Counted from the stretch's first letter, positions 25,454 to 37,558 are shown. The stretch is DNA of 64,000 nt from Panulirus ornatus (GCF_036320965.1 NC_092250.1:18869117-18933116); one strand, 5' to 3'. Made by a program: numbers and translations. The notes: generated from the letters alone by a model not told the origin.

Positions 25454-26212
25454 GACGGTCTGTCACGTCTTGTATGTTGTTTAAAACAGAATTGGTGATG
25501 TCACTTTTAGTATCAAGTTACCATCCTGCACAAGATCCTTTTCTCTTTCCTCTAAGTCCTTCCACAAGCGACAGGATGTTAAATGTCGAAAATGATTGTC
25601 GTCAGAATAGCAGGGTTTAAAAAAAGCGGGGAGGAAGAACTGAAAGGTCGAAAAGACGTCGTGAAATTACCATAATAAGTTCCTTATGGGATCAAATCAT
25701 TTGAATATCTTCAGATTACCACAAAGTATCTTAGGATGAACATACTGGAATGAGAACGCCAAAGTATTTAAAAAACAAATAGAACGTTTAAATCGTCAAA
25801 GTACTAAAGACTATCAGCAAACGTAAAATAAAAAGTATCATATATTAAAGAAATAGAGTATGAGAACGTATACTTTATCGCCAAAGTACCTAAAAGTACC
25901 AAATTGACGATGAGATCGACAAAGTATCACTCTTATCCCAGCACCACTGTACGGGGGCGTCTATAGTGTAGTTATGACAGAAGCAACTCCACTGTACAAA
26001 CTGTAGTACAGTCCTCCTGCGCTCCTTATCAGTTATAAGGTCGCTGTAGGAATCGTTTGTAAGGGGAACCAACGACTCCGTTCAGAGAAAAAGGCTCCCC
26101 CCCCGCGCGCGCATACCAGCCGGGCAGTGATGCCAGACACCGCCCGACGCATACCCCTGCTGCCGGAGATGATGATGGCTTCGCGTGGCCCCCTTCTTCC
26201 CTGAAGACTCGC

Positions 26213-26470
26213 CATGTATGATCCAGAGACAACGGTACGACTCTGGGTATGATGGCATGGACTCTAAAGTCAGGTCAGAGGCAAGGTCATCATCATACCT
26301 AAGGGTTGAACTGTCGATCACGGAGGTCAAACATTGTGCCCAAGGGTCGTGCTGTTGTGCTCCAAAGGGTCGAACTGGCATGCTCAAGGGCCGAACTGTC
26401 ACGCTTAAGGGTCATTCGCAAAGGCTTTTCCTTCGTGCTCACGGGGTCAGCAGTCATACAGTTGCATGTT
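26213..26470. repeat. Palindromic 21-bp family, copy with centre
   Basis: The left arm ACAACGGTACGACTCTGGGT is followed by a centre with TCAGGTCAGAGG and a right arm of four or five diverged units (CAAGGGTCGTGCTGTTGTGC and similar). Confidence 0.65.
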
Positions 26471-26939
26471 CCTATACTTGTTAGGTATAACATGAATGGT
26501 ATAATCTGTTGATATAATACATTAGAAAGTTCCGTGTTGTAGTCTGCGATTCAGCAGAAACAACACACGATTAATTATATTGTATTTATTCTAATGATTT
26601 GGTGCATTTTAATATCTGTGGCGTGAGAGGTTACATATCTGGATAACTGATGCCCAGCGTCAGCCCACGTACAGCTGACATAATGGGGAAAACAGAGGCG
26701 TAAAGTTGGTAACGAACGCTTGTCCTCAACTTTTCCCTTGCGTTAGCCGGGCTGGACCCCCGGCCGTTACTGAGGCTGCTCGATATGGCAACAGTTTCAC
26801 GGCGGGGATGGTGTTGCCTCATGGTGGGTCGTTATTATTTTCCTCCTGGCGGAACTCCCGACTTTTTTTCTTAATGTTAAATGAACGTTTTTCTTGTCTC
26901 TGCGATTCTGGCCGGGTCACAGTGTTGTAGACGCTATGT

Positions 26940-27262
26940 TCGGGTATGTGGGATGCGTTGTTAGGTTGGTTTTCATGGTTGAACGTTATGTTTGGTTGTG
27001 GTAGACACGAGAATGTGGGATGAGAGCGGTATGTTGGTTATGCTGGACGAGACTTTAGTAGGTTTAGGTATGATGAATAGGGCTGGTATGTTGGAGTATG
27101 TTGGGTGAGGCTAAAGATTTCGGTAAATTGGGATGAGACGTGAGATTTGGTTATGTTGGATGGATGAGGTTTGTAAGCTATGTTGGCTGAAGACGCTAAC
27201 ATTTGGGTATGTTGGATGGATGAGGTTTTGTAAGCTATGTTGGCTGAAGACGCTAACATTTT
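26940..27262. repeat. GTATGTTGG-based repeat with two 56-58 bp near-identical units
   Basis: TATGTTGGATGGATGAGGTT ... TTGGCTGAAGACGCTAACAT occurs twice (about 27146 and 27207). Looser GGTATGTTGG units precede them. Confidence 0.75.
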
Positions 27263-27301
27263 TGTTTCTGACTTGAATTTCGAATGATGGATATACGAGG
27301 T

Positions 27302-27450
27302 TAGTTATGACCCTCAGGGGGTGTAAGGGTCAGGTGAACGACCAGATCATTTTACCCTAAGGGTCGTACCGTACCGTCATGGTCGAGGGTCGTCGTGGCC
27401 GTCGTGCTGAAAAGTCGAGAATATTGCCGTCGTGTTCAAGGGTTTAAGTC
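27302..27450 (+). repeat. Palindromic 21-bp family, diverged copy
   Basis: AGGGTCAGGTGAACGACCAG (centre-like) is followed by AAGGGTCGTACCGTACCGTC and three looser units ending GCCGTCGTGTTCAAGGG. Confidence 0.55.
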
Positions 27451-28445
27451 ATGACAGATATGACCATGGTGTCTTAAGCCCAGGAAATGCGTTGGTAAAA
27501 AAAAGAAAAAAAAAACTGGTAGTGACTGGAATAGCGATAAGTAAGAGGTGCAGCTCGGCCTAGCGGACTGCCGAGGCTGGGGTCATAGCATTGTCTTGTC
27601 CCTGTGGCTTTGTGTGACGTAGGTGGGCACATGTGGCCAGTTGTTGATGTTAAAGACAATGCGTGACCAGCCGTGTGGCAACACTGGGAAGGAAGAGAGT
27701 CTTTATTGACTTGTTTTATGGAATGATGGATTGTCCTTGTAATATTCTCGTATGTGATGAGCTGTGTTTATATACTTCTCGTCACGGCGAGGCTTTCTTT
27801 GTATTTTTATCACTGATAACTTTTAGTTATTGGCAGTTGTCGATACTGCGAGATTGGTTTTGTAAAGTTAGCGTCCATGTGATGTCGTGTTTAACGTTTA
27901 CTCACAGTTTGTGGTCTTTCCTAACTTTTCGCTATTATCATCATAATTTGTTTTTCTAAGAACAGGTTGTCTGTACCAAGTGTTGTCGTCATTATTTGAT
28001 AAAATTCTGGACACAACATTAATGATATGCAGAGCTAGAAAGTCTTGAGGAGAGAGAGTGGTGGGCAGAGGTGACTGGATATAAACTACTTAGGGCTGTA
28101 AATAGGGAAGATATACTGATGAAAGGCACTAGATTCTGTATAAACTGCTGAGGCGGTACATACGGAGGGCTGAAGGTTATAATACTTTTTTTTTGTAACC
28201 ACTTCTCATAATTTCTCTCTCCCGGAAGGGCAGAAGGCTTTTAATACAGTCTTTGTTTTGATAATAGTCTGTAATTTATTGTTTTTTGGCGAGGATTGGT
28301 CCAACATGCGACCCCGGGGTACCCTGAATGTGGTAGTGGTTGTGGTAGATAAATCTTCGTGTATTGTGGTAAATGTGGGTTGAGGAAGGTTGTAGGTGGG
28401 TAGATGTATGCGGGAGATTTTGCTCTGGGTTGGAAACGTGAGGCA

Positions 28446-28446
<1 letters not shown>

Positions 28447-28494
<48 letters not shown>
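28447..28494. repeat. (TTA)n microsatellite
   Basis: Uninterrupted ATT trinucleotides. Confidence 0.98.
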
Positions 28495-28815
28495 TCAACA
28501 AAATATACCAGTTTGGTATCTAGTATACACGAACTTTGTAGTGGCTTCACATGTAGGCAATTCCGTAAAGTGTTTATCCTTGGTCCCGTGAGTTAGTTGT
28601 ATGTAGATGATGTAGTAACGTTGATTGAAGATAATGATGTGACGTCAGTGGCTCAGTGGCCCAGAACTGCAAGTGAAGTCGATATGCTGTCATATGATTG
28701 GTGAGGAAGGGGAAAGCAAAGGCGTAGGAGAGCGAAGGTTAGAGTTGAGGATTACAATTGTAATGTGTAAATATGTAGGGCGGATTTCGTTGTATAGGAG
28801 TGTGTGGGTGGTTAT

Positions 28816-28816
<1 letters not shown>

Positions 28817-28854
<38 letters not shown>

Positions 28855-28855
28855 A

Positions 28856-28931
<76 letters not shown>

Positions 28932-28979
28932 CCACTGTATGTGTGCCATCTAAATTATTTACTTCTATACGTGTATACT

Positions 28980-29024
<45 letters not shown>

Positions 29025-29036
29025 ACACAGAGGCTA

Positions 29037-29070
<34 letters not shown>
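28817..29070. repeat. Cluster of (CA)n, (AT)n, (AC)n, (GT)n
   Basis: CA 28831-28853, AT 28859-28926, AC 28980-29028, GT 29040-29070. Facing AC and GT runs could pair as a hairpin. Confidence 0.95.
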
Positions 29071-29071
<1 letters not shown>

Positions 29072-30427
29072 GGGCCTGAGTCCCGCTTACAGCTTCTCAT
29101 TTGCAACCTGATCCTTGCCATACCAGGCCGGACAGAGAAGCCATTCAGGCCCTAGTGAACCCCAGAGCCGCTGGCTCCCTGCATGGCCAAGGTAGGAGAA
29201 ATAGAAGAGAAGGACGTGTGTGTTAGGAGAGGCCAGGACTCGTCTGTCTGACTCAGGATCTTGAAAAAAAAAAAAAAGATTTTTGTGGAGGGAAGTGTGG
29301 GTGTTCGGTCGGTAGGGAAGGTTATAGGAATATAACTGTACTAATTAGGGTAGGTATTCCTGGGTCGGGAAGTGCGAGAAGCGGTCGAGTTATAACTGTT
29401 AACCTAACTCGTCCCTCTCGCACGTCGTCAGTACCAGAGTGTAACACGTTTGTGACCTCGGCTCATCCTACACCCATGATGTTAGCGGTTGACACATGTT
29501 CTGCCAGACACCTGCACCATTGTTGGTTTTATCGTGCCTCTGTCGCTTCTCCACGTCCACACCTGTCAAATTCCGATCCATGTCGCCCCACATCGCCTCT
29601 CGTCTCCTGCCCATGTCGCCTCCGCCTGTGCTTATCGCAGAAGCTGCACCAGGGCGTCCACGGCCATCACAACGTCCGGAACAGACTCTCTCCTCCTCCC
29701 TGTATATTTTCAGAGGCGATACACGGCTTGGGTTGATTGTGGACGTAGGCGTATGACGCTCTCAGGCCGAAATCATCGTACAAGTAGCCGCTGAGACTAG
29801 TGTTCCTAACGGTGTGAGCACCAGCAGTCCGCCTCATTGTGCCTCAGGCTGTCTTGAGGGAATTCTGTTCTTCATATACTTTGCCTGACTGCCGCCTTGT
29901 TTTGGGAATTGCGCTTCTGGGCGCAATATTTCTCCCACCTGTGCTTCAGGATGGCTGACTCTTACCTTTCTGAGGAGGAAAATTCTTGATTCTCACCTGG
30001 AAGCAAGAAAATGTGGGTACACGTGTAGACGTACAGGGCGCTTAGAAGGCACAGTTAAGCGGCTTCTTCTTGCACCGCTTCATCACTTTCTCGCGTCATT
30101 CAGATCAGGATCCTATGGACCCTAAAACATGGGCTTATTATGCTTCAGGAACCTTGCCAGCTTCACGCCCAAACGCCCCACTGATGGTAATCAAGCAAGG
30201 CCAAAGGAGAGATGGCAAAGCTTGGGAATATTATGGTGACATCACCTTTGAAAATGATATGGCGAGGCGGACGGGGTGTTTGTTGCGGACGCTGTGTATA
30301 GGCTGTGAGGACCTGCATCCTCCGCCCACCACAGCCCACACCCACACTGGGACGGGCGGCCGACCAGCCCTGTACAGTGACGTCATGGCAGGTTTTCTCA
30401 TCATGGTCCAGGTGACGCTCCCCTCAT

Positions 30428-30462
30428 AACCCCCCCCCCCCCCCCCACACACACACACAGCC
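30428..30462. repeat. Poly-C running into (CA)n
   Basis: About 17 C then a short CA run. Confidence 0.95.
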
Positions 30463-30548
30463 ACCTCCACTGTCTCTGCCTCACTCTCTCACATTGTCCC
30501 TTATTGTCTTGTCTCTCTACGACCTAATAGCTCTCTCCCCATGGGCCC

Positions 30549-30550
<2 letters not shown>

Positions 30551-30624
<74 letters not shown>
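30551..30624. repeat. (CT)n microsatellite
   Basis: Uninterrupted CT dinucleotides. Confidence 0.98.
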
Positions 30625-30628
<4 letters not shown>

Positions 30629-30705
30629 CTATGCCACCAGCCTTCCCACCTCACTCCTTGTGGCTGTACCTGTGATTGCTCAGGGAAGTACGTCTTTACC
30701 CCTTA

Positions 30706-30860
30706 AGCACAGCGGGACGACCCCTCGAGCACGACGTTACGACCCTCTAACACGACTATACAACCCTTGGGTATTACGACACTACACCTCGTAGCATGAC
30801 GGTACGACTCTTGGGTATGATGGCGTGACCTTTGACCTGACCCTATAGGTTCAGGTGTTG
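30706..30860. repeat. Palindromic 21-bp family, left arm plus centre
   Basis: Units in minus orientation (GAGCACGACGTTACGACCCT, GCATGACGGTACGACTCTTG) lead to GGGTATGATGGCG and the centre TGACCTTTGACCTGACCC, which contains a perfect direct repeat of the AGGTCA half-site with 1-bp spacing (30826-30838, minus strand). Confidence 0.7.
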
Positions 30861-31927
30861 CAAGCCTTTCCCCCGGTGGATGAGATTAAAACTGCATGTC
30901 TGGGTGATGTGTTGTCTCTCAGTATTGATGAAACGTAAATTATTAGAATGGTGTTTCCTCACAGTATCGTAAAAAGGTGGGAGGTATATATACACGTCTA
31001 CATCAGCTTGTAGCGGAGCAAGACGGGGAGACAGAGAAGCAATGATCGTCAGGCGTCGATCCTGGAAAATACAGGGACTAACGTGCAAGAAACTGGAAGA
31101 TATTGTGCAAGATATGAGAGCAACATTGTGACTGGAGGAAGGTTGAAGGGGAAGGAGAAGGGGTCACTTCAGCTGGCGTGTTCCTTATGGTCGCCACGAC
31201 CTCCTCTCCCCTCCCTCCCTCTCCATCCCTCCTCATCACCAAGACCTGAGCAAGACACCCTCCTCCTCCTCCTCCTCCTCGTCTCATGAGCAAGACCCGG
31301 CCCAGACCCTGTGTGTGTTGTGGGTCGTCCTTCACGCGCTCATTATGACCCAGTGTGGACGCGTCCTGTTCCCTGGGTCGGGGCTGTGGTGGGGTGTCCT
31401 ATGCTATCGGCAGGATCAGATCCCACTCTGCTATGGAGGGTTCCTTACCCTTTGTGGTATTGGCCTTTGATGGCCGATGGAATCCCCCTCCTCCCTTCCA
31501 GTGGTGTGGGGTTTCCTCTTCGTGTCTTACAAGGTTTCTTTTTTTTTTTTTTCGTGTCGTATGGTGTGTTACGGGGCTTACCTTTTTTCCATGTCACAGT
31601 AACGTAAGAATGGCACCAGACCTGTTGGCCCCCATACCAGGCAGTTCCCCTCCCCACCCCTCCCCTCCACTCGCTCTCCTGTATCCTTTGAAACTGAAGC
31701 TCGAACACTGACGTAGCGATACAGTCTGTACTGAAACCTCACAATAGTTTTTTTTTTTTTAGCTGTTACTCTCCCATTTGACAATTTATTCCGTTCATCA
31801 ACGACTCTGTTTGCCAGACCAGTGGGGTCCTTCATCCATATTGATTTTAAGTTTAAAACTTATTGCGAGTTCCTTCATGATTGGCCCATCGGAGCATTTT
31901 ACTGTTGTCCTCTTTATTAAGCCTTCT

Positions 31928-32072
31928 GATCCACACCTATGTACACTCCCTTGTGATCCACACGTATGTACACTCCCTTCTGATCCACACGTATGTACAC
32001 TCCCTTCTGATCCACACGCATGTACACTCCCTTCTGATCCACACGTATGTACACTCCCTTCTAATCCACGCC
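31928..32072. repeat. 27-bp minisatellite, about 5 copies
   Basis: TGATCCACACGTATGTACAC followed by TCCCTTC repeats every 27 bp with single-base variants. Confidence 0.92.
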
Positions 32073-32763
32073 ATGCTAGGCAGGCAGTACAGATGAATTC
32101 CCCATAGTGTCTCCTCGTATGAGAGATGTGTGATCCCAGGCATCGCTCGTACCACCCTGCCTGGTGTGTTGTCTGAAAGATGATGTTCGTCTTGTAACAC
32201 GATGGACTGAAGTGATCTGCCTCATGAAGTTCAGGTCTCACAAGAGACATATATATAGATAAAGGGTTTCTTGCTTCTTACAGGGTTTCAGTATGGCATC
32301 TTGGGTTTCAGTAATGGTTTCTTAGGTGTCTTTTAAAGTCGTGGGTTTCAGTAAGGTATCCTAGACTTCTTTATTGTCAATGAGTTTCTGTGTATATTAT
32401 GGGGGTTCTTGTGTGTTTTCTTGGCTGGGTTTGTTTACCATATCGTACCGGAACAAATTGTATTAGATTCGTCTCTGATTTATATAGCACTTCTAACAAT
32501 CCAGCGGACTTTATTGGAATTACCGAAGGCATTTGAAATTTATATGAAACCTAATTGAAAATTTGAATTTCAGGCGTTGCTTCCTCGAGTAAAAACTGGC
32601 GATTTAATTTTCCATATATATACACTGGGCTCTAAACACCCGCCGAGATCTTGACGCAGGCAGAATTTAGATGGGAGGGCTTCTTGTGGGGTGTGGGGAG
32701 GTGGGGCTGGGGTGTAAGTGAACGGGGGAGAGCCGCCACAGGAGGGGGGAGCGCAGCATGTCT

Positions 32764-32820
32764 CACCCCAGGGGGTCAGGTCAGAGGTCATAGTTATCAT
32801 GCGCAGGGGTCGCCCCGCCG
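32764..32820 (+). repeat. Palindromic 21-bp family, centre and right-flank remnant
   Basis: GGGTCAGGTCAGAGGTCATA contains AGGTCAGAGGTCA (32778-32790), followed by TATCATGCGCAGGGGTCGC as in the right flank of other copies. The tandem units have been lost. Confidence 0.45.
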
Positions 32821-32899
32821 GCGCGCCAATCATACCTCCTCCTTAGGGGCGTATTTATCTCATGTTTATCTCCTCCCAACCACCACTGTCTTCACCATA

Positions 32900-32910
32900 C
32901 CCCCCCCCCC

Positions 32911-32997
<87 letters not shown>
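32900..32997. repeat. Poly-C, ACC and (CT)n
   Basis: A C run, a short ACC break, then CT dinucleotides of about 80 bp. Confidence 0.97.
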
Positions 32998-33000
<3 letters not shown>

Positions 33001-33044
33001 TTTTGACCCTTTCCTCATGATTCTCATATTCCTTCCCGACGACC

Positions 33045-33046
<2 letters not shown>

Positions 33047-33088
<42 letters not shown>
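33047..33088. repeat. (GT)n microsatellite
   Basis: Uninterrupted GT dinucleotides; a second GT run lies at 33229-33271. Confidence 0.97.
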
Positions 33089-33090
<2 letters not shown>

Positions 33091-33225
33091 TTATATGTAG
33101 GCAGCTGTACGTGGGCTGGGGTTGTGTGGCCGTGGAGTCCCCTTCTCTTTATTATAATCTCTTCTGTCATACAATATCCTATCAACTCTGCGTGTGGTGT
33201 GCACACTGGCCATGTCTTCGGTGGC

Positions 33226-33228
<3 letters not shown>

Positions 33229-33271
<43 letters not shown>
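33229..33271. repeat. (GT)n microsatellite
   Basis: Uninterrupted GT dinucleotides. Confidence 0.97.
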
Positions 33272-33272
<1 letters not shown>

Positions 33273-34043
33273 GTGCTGAGCGCGAGACTGTCCTAAACGT
33301 GTGTAGAGTTAGGAGGAACCGACTTAAGAGTGCTGTAGACCACTCCAGTCTTAACAAGTGAGGTGAACCAGCTAAGATTAGATAGGAAATATCTTGGAAA
33401 ACCTACTGAATGCAGCTGAATGGTTTTGTGTTCCGTGCTAAATGATATTTTCCCCGTGGGCTTACAAAAAGTCTTCTGTAAAGAAAAGGAATATTAGAAT
33501 GCCAGTTGCAACACCGTTGTGTGAAGCACTTGACACTTGACATTCCATATTTTCAAGTGTAAACAATAAATAGTGTTAGATATCAGTGGTTCTCTCTGCT
33601 TTGTATTTACATGAAGCTGGTAACTGTTTCTGAATTGCCAGATTTTCGCAGATTAACCCCTTCCTAACCTTAGATTATATTGCACACAGACGTCGTAATC
33701 AGTTGGCGGAACCTGTGATTACCTTATCAATGTTAGATCGAGTAAACAGGAGGCTTATATTGGTAAACATTGACATAGGTAAGGCTGCTTGGCTGTGGGG
33801 GGGTCCGTGAAATTCCTGTTCCAGGGCCATTCTTCATTGCCTGGGTTTCCCTAGTGACCCGCCGCGTCTCCCCCGACCCAAGCGTAACCCCCTACTGCGC
33901 GCGCAGGCCGCGCGTGGCGGGTCGAGGCCGGAGTCGAGGGTGAAACGGATGTCTGGCGTAGAACAAGTGTAGGAAGAGGTGTTGCCGTGATGAGTCAGTA
34001 GATGTTGTTTTATTTTGCCTTCCTTTGACGGTGATTTATTCCG

Positions 34044-34316
34044 CTTGAGCACTACGATACGACCCTTAAGTACGACAACACGACCGTTTGAGCACGGCGT
34101 TACGACCAACGGGCACGGCGTTACGACCAACGGGCACGGCGTTACGACCAACGGGCACGGCGTTACGACCCGATACGCATGACTGTACCCCCCCCCACCC
34201 CTACCCCCGCCTCCTCGTCATGAACAAGCTGACCTTAAACTTGACTCGCGGGGGTTTAGGTCAGAGGTCAGGCCAATATACCGTGGGGTCGTAACGCCGT
34301 GTTGAAGGGTCACGGA
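34044..34316. repeat. Palindromic 21-bp family, expanded left arm plus centre
   Basis: Minus-orientation units, including near-identical GGGCACGGCGTTACGACCAA repeats, fill 34044-34172. The centre has AGGTCAGAGGTCA (34258-34270). The right arm holds one unit (GGGTCGTAACGCCGTGTTGA). Confidence 0.7.
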
Positions 34317-34455
34317 TGACGGGCACATCTTTGACCTCTCGCCAGGTCATCTCACCTGTAAGGTTCGGAGGCTCTGTAGTGGGTGATAACGAGCTGTTGA
34401 CCCGTGTATAGCTCTGTGTAGGACGTAACTCTTAGATTTAGATGTGTGGCTCATA

Positions 34456-34456
<1 letters not shown>

Positions 34457-34509
<53 letters not shown>

Positions 34510-34556
34510 GTTATTATTATTTTATTATTATTATTGTTTTATTATTATTATTATTA

Positions 34557-34599
<43 letters not shown>

Positions 34600-34612
34600 G
34601 ATATTATTATTA
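34457..34612. repeat. (TTA)n array with TTTTA breaks
   Basis: ATT trinucleotides over about 150 bp with a few TTTTA interruptions. Confidence 0.97.
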
Positions 34613-34895
34613 CAGCTTTTCCGTTAACGATTTCATTTCGTAATTTCCTCTCATTAATAACTATGTTCATGGTTACCCATGTGTTCGACTATTCTTTATG
34701 TAGACCGCGAGCTGGGTCAAGATGGACGATACGTAAGTTTACCATGAAGCAGGTGTAAGTACCTGGCTAATTAATACATCGTAAGACAGGTTGGTTAATA
34801 TACAGGTGGGTGAACCCACCCCACCAGAAAACGGGTTATGGCACTCGCCAGGTGACGAGTCCCGTGGAAGCTGAGGATTACGCCTGGTGTGTTTC

Positions 34896-34900
<5 letters not shown>

Positions 34901-34953
<53 letters not shown>
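34901..34953. repeat. (CT)n microsatellite
   Basis: Uninterrupted CT dinucleotides. Confidence 0.98.
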
Positions 34954-34954
<1 letters not shown>

Positions 34955-35086
34955 GAACCAGTCGTGTTAGCCTTATCATCCCCCGAGACTGCCTACGTCA
35001 AGGATTGATCCAGCATTTTAAGTTTTATTACGGCGTCGCTGGCAATAATGCTTGGTGCTCTCGCGGCTCTGGTAACACTGGTCGGC

Positions 35087-35089
<3 letters not shown>

Positions 35090-35159
<70 letters not shown>
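35090..35159. repeat. (CA)n directly before SINE
   Basis: CA dinucleotides end a few bases before the SINE head at 35165. Confidence 0.97.
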
Positions 35160-35160
<1 letters not shown>

Positions 35161-35164
35161 GCAG

Positions 35165-35318
35165 GTCTTCGTGGTGTAATGGTTAGCGTTGCTGACCATG
35201 AGAGAGCAAATGCCTGTATGGATTCGAATCCTGGGTGCGGCATTGGGCCCACAACCGGCCCAGGTTTTCATCCTACCCTCGGGGCTGGTCGATGCATGAG
35301 CGCTTGGCTTAGTGGTGT
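35165..35318 (+). mobile_element. tRNA-derived SINE, most complete copy
   Basis: The head has a pol III A-box-like TGGTGTAATGG (35172-35182) and a B-box-like GATTCGAATCC (35221-35231), spaced as in a tRNA. It is followed by a non-tRNA body (GGGCCCACAACCGGCCCAGG...GGCTGGTCGATGCATGAG). The same body occurs at 12206, 20373 and, inverted, at 60217. It is flanked on the left by (CA)n and on the right by (GT)n. The extra body and dispersed copies argue against a functional tRNA gene. Confidence 0.75.
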
Positions 35319-35773
35319 GTGTGTGTGTGTGTGTGTGTGTTAAAACACGTAAGAGTAGAGTAATGTACACAAGTTGAAGGCAGAGCATCACTGTTGTAAA
35401 ACTCTGGTCGTCACAGAGAGAAAGACTCGTTTTTTATAGTCATGAATTTCTCATTACCACACAGAACATGTGGTGTGGGTTGGCTACTGAAGAGGCTGTG
35501 TGGGTGGTGTTCTGGGTGCTCTCCCGCCCTCACCCCACATTATTCCCTGCTCCCACACCCACCCTCCCTCCCTCACCCCTCATGTGGGGTCCTGCAGGAC
35601 CTGACCACGTAAGGGAGGGGCAGGGACTCGTGCCGAAGAAAACGGGCGTTGGACGTTAATTACTTTCAGACTTTTTCCTTGTTTTCTTTTTCTTTTGACC
35701 GTAGAAAATGATCTTTGGTTTGGCGAAAGAGATACAGATGACGAGTGAACATTGTATCGAAGAGTTTGTGCCC

Positions 35774-35777
<4 letters not shown>

Positions 35778-35846
<69 letters not shown>
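35778..35846. repeat. (GA)n microsatellite
   Basis: Uninterrupted GA dinucleotides. Confidence 0.98.
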
Positions 35847-35848
<2 letters not shown>

Positions 35849-36924
35849 GAAGACCCCGGTGGTTCCTGTATCCCGTGTGGTCAGGGGTGACGTGAGACCA
35901 ATTTATAGCAAGTGCGTGGCGCGGGTGACAGTTGGAACGACCAGCGGACGACCCCCTGGGGTGAGGGCCTCGGTGAGAGGAAGGAGAGGGGTGGGGGGTG
36001 GGCTTGCTTGCCCCCGATGTCACCCCCCCCCCTCCTCCTCTCCCTTCCTCACTCCCCCTTGTGGGTGAGAGCCTAGGGAGGGAGGGGGAGGGGGGGTAAG
36101 GTCGAGTCAAACTCGGTGACTTCCTCCAGCCATGATGGCTTGCTTGGGTCAGGCGTCTGAGCATGCCAGGGTCATTACGGTGGGTCAGCCAGCGTCGAGA
36201 TACAACGAAGTATTGAAGTACATTAATGAGGTTGTCGTGTTTGGAGACATTGCGTCTGATATGATGTTGAATTAATACCTGCGTGTGTATGTGTGTGTGT
36301 GTGTGTGGCCAGTTAAATCTGCTCGTATTATCATAGTTCAGGCACCTCGTTGTATTATGGTTGGGGTTCTTCTCCTCTTGGGAATATTTTTAGGCAAAAT
36401 GAAGATGCGGGAAAATGATTTATAGTTATATGTTTCCTACCACTTTGTATATGGTCTTGTTGTGAAGATTATTATTAGCCCGGGGTATTGAAGTAGGGTA
36501 TTGTTATAGTTATATCAGTATCCCAAGATTGTTATGGTGTGGAAGTTATGCTTGATGATTCAGAATATGATAAATGATGTACGTTAACAAGTTAGTAAAA
36601 TTCTCACATTCTTTTTGAACTATTTCGTATCTTGGACATGTGGAAGAAAATGAGAATCCTCTTGCATGTGGAGGGCTAACTTATATAAAGTTGTAGTCGC
36701 GTTGTGTTGTGTAGTTACATTGTAATGATTTGTTTATGTGATTATTTATCACAGTGATATGATATTTATTTATTGAGACATACTTTATTCGTGAATGTAC
36801 AATCTGTGGTGTTGTGTATGTAAGAAAATTGATAATGTGATTATGGGATAATGTAATTATTGATATTGAAGAGTTGTTATAGTATATAATTAGTCTTCAT
36901 AATATCCAGTATAATTATCAATTG

Positions 36925-37005
36925 TCGTCCTCGTGGATCATACCATCAACCTTAAGGCTCATTCCATTATCCTCAAGGATCATTCCGTCAAGCGGTTCGG
37001 AATAT
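36925..37005 (+). repeat. Possible degenerate array of the 21-bp family
   Basis: Three or four loose units of the form AAGGATCATTCCGTC / GGATCATACCATC resemble the AAGGATCGTACCGTC units at 48648-48985. Low similarity; it lies about 430 bp before exon 1. Confidence 0.3.
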
Positions 37006-37133
37006 GGATTAGGACGAACCCAAGGAAGCCATCTTCGGTGTACCCATATATCCACCTTGTACATATAAAGGACTTGGTTTTGATTTCCATGGGGTGGATA
37101 CACTCTCCTAAATGAGTACCTTTGTACGTAGTG

Positions 37134-37137
<4 letters not shown>

Positions 37138-37189
<52 letters not shown>
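37138..37189. repeat. (GA)n 240 bp before exon 1
   Basis: Uninterrupted GA dinucleotides. Confidence 0.98.
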
Positions 37190-37192
<3 letters not shown>

Positions 37193-37428
37193 TCAGGAGA
37201 AGTATAATTTACCGTAATTATTATGTAAAATATTGTTTACAGCGAGTCTCGCTGACGTTGTTATTTAGTGTAGGGTAATTATTACTGAGGATATGATTTC
37301 ATTTTCAGTCATTATTGCGGAGAACAAGAGATTAGTTTACTGTAATTATTGTTGACGTGATTTAGTTTTAATGGCTGTTGTATACTGAGGGTCGACTGTA
37401 CTAATACTGTGTCCTCTCCGACCTGCAG

Positions 37429-37500
37429 AATTGGAGGCGTTGGAGGCCTGCAAATGGCTGCGGGCGGCTGGCTTCCCTCAATATGCTCAGATGTATGAAC
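37429..37500 (+). CDS. cv-c: Exon 1 seen: first half of SAM domain
   Basis: The acceptor is ...CCTGCAG before 37429 and the donor is GTAAGTATC at 37501. The exon begins with the last two bases of a codon and ends with one base of the next. It encodes LEALEACKWLRAAGFPQYAQ followed by MYE, which closely matches the start of the DLC1/STARD13 SAM domain (EA.EAC.WLRA.GFPQYAQ.YE). In vertebrates this stretch follows a very short N-terminus, so a small upstream first exon is expected. Codons are GC-rich. The domain mediates protein contacts in DLC1 relatives; that is family knowledge, not visible here. Confidence 0.9.
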
Positions 37501-37521
37501 GTAAGTATCAGTCCCTCTCCC

Positions 37522-37522
<1 letters not shown>

Positions 37523-37558
<36 letters not shown>
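37523..37558. repeat. (GT)n just inside intron 1-2
   Basis: GT dinucleotides start 22 bp after the exon 1 donor. Confidence 0.98.

Larger units (their letters stand above)
23935..28445. other. Upstream region, no gene recognised
   Basis: Includes the 50-bp GC-rich minisatellite, GT microsatellites at 25084-25128 and 25422-25451, two palindromic-family copies and the GTATGTTGG repeat. 25620-25930 is AT-rich with recurring CAAAGTA words. Confidence 0.5.
29071..32760. other. Upstream region, no gene recognised
   Basis: The frames at 29452-29794 and 30070-30429 have ordinary composition but match nothing I know and show no matching splice partner. The remainder is microsatellite, the 27-bp array and unique sequence. 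Confidence 0.5.
35850..37428. other. Region just upstream of exon 1
   Basis: Pyrimidine-rich to 36130, then AT-rich sequence with no recognisable first exon or core promoter. It is probably intronic, because exon 1 needs an upstream splice partner ending in one coding base. Confidence 0.5.

Noticed and set aside
30070..30429. 119-codon frame with non-repetitive start
   Set aside because: No recognisable family, no matching splice partner in phase with exon 1, and its second half runs into proline/threonine low complexity.
35165..35240. Possible tRNA gene from A and B box matches
   Set aside because: The sequence continues into a body shared by four dispersed copies, and the stems do not pair convincingly; a tRNA-derived SINE fits better.
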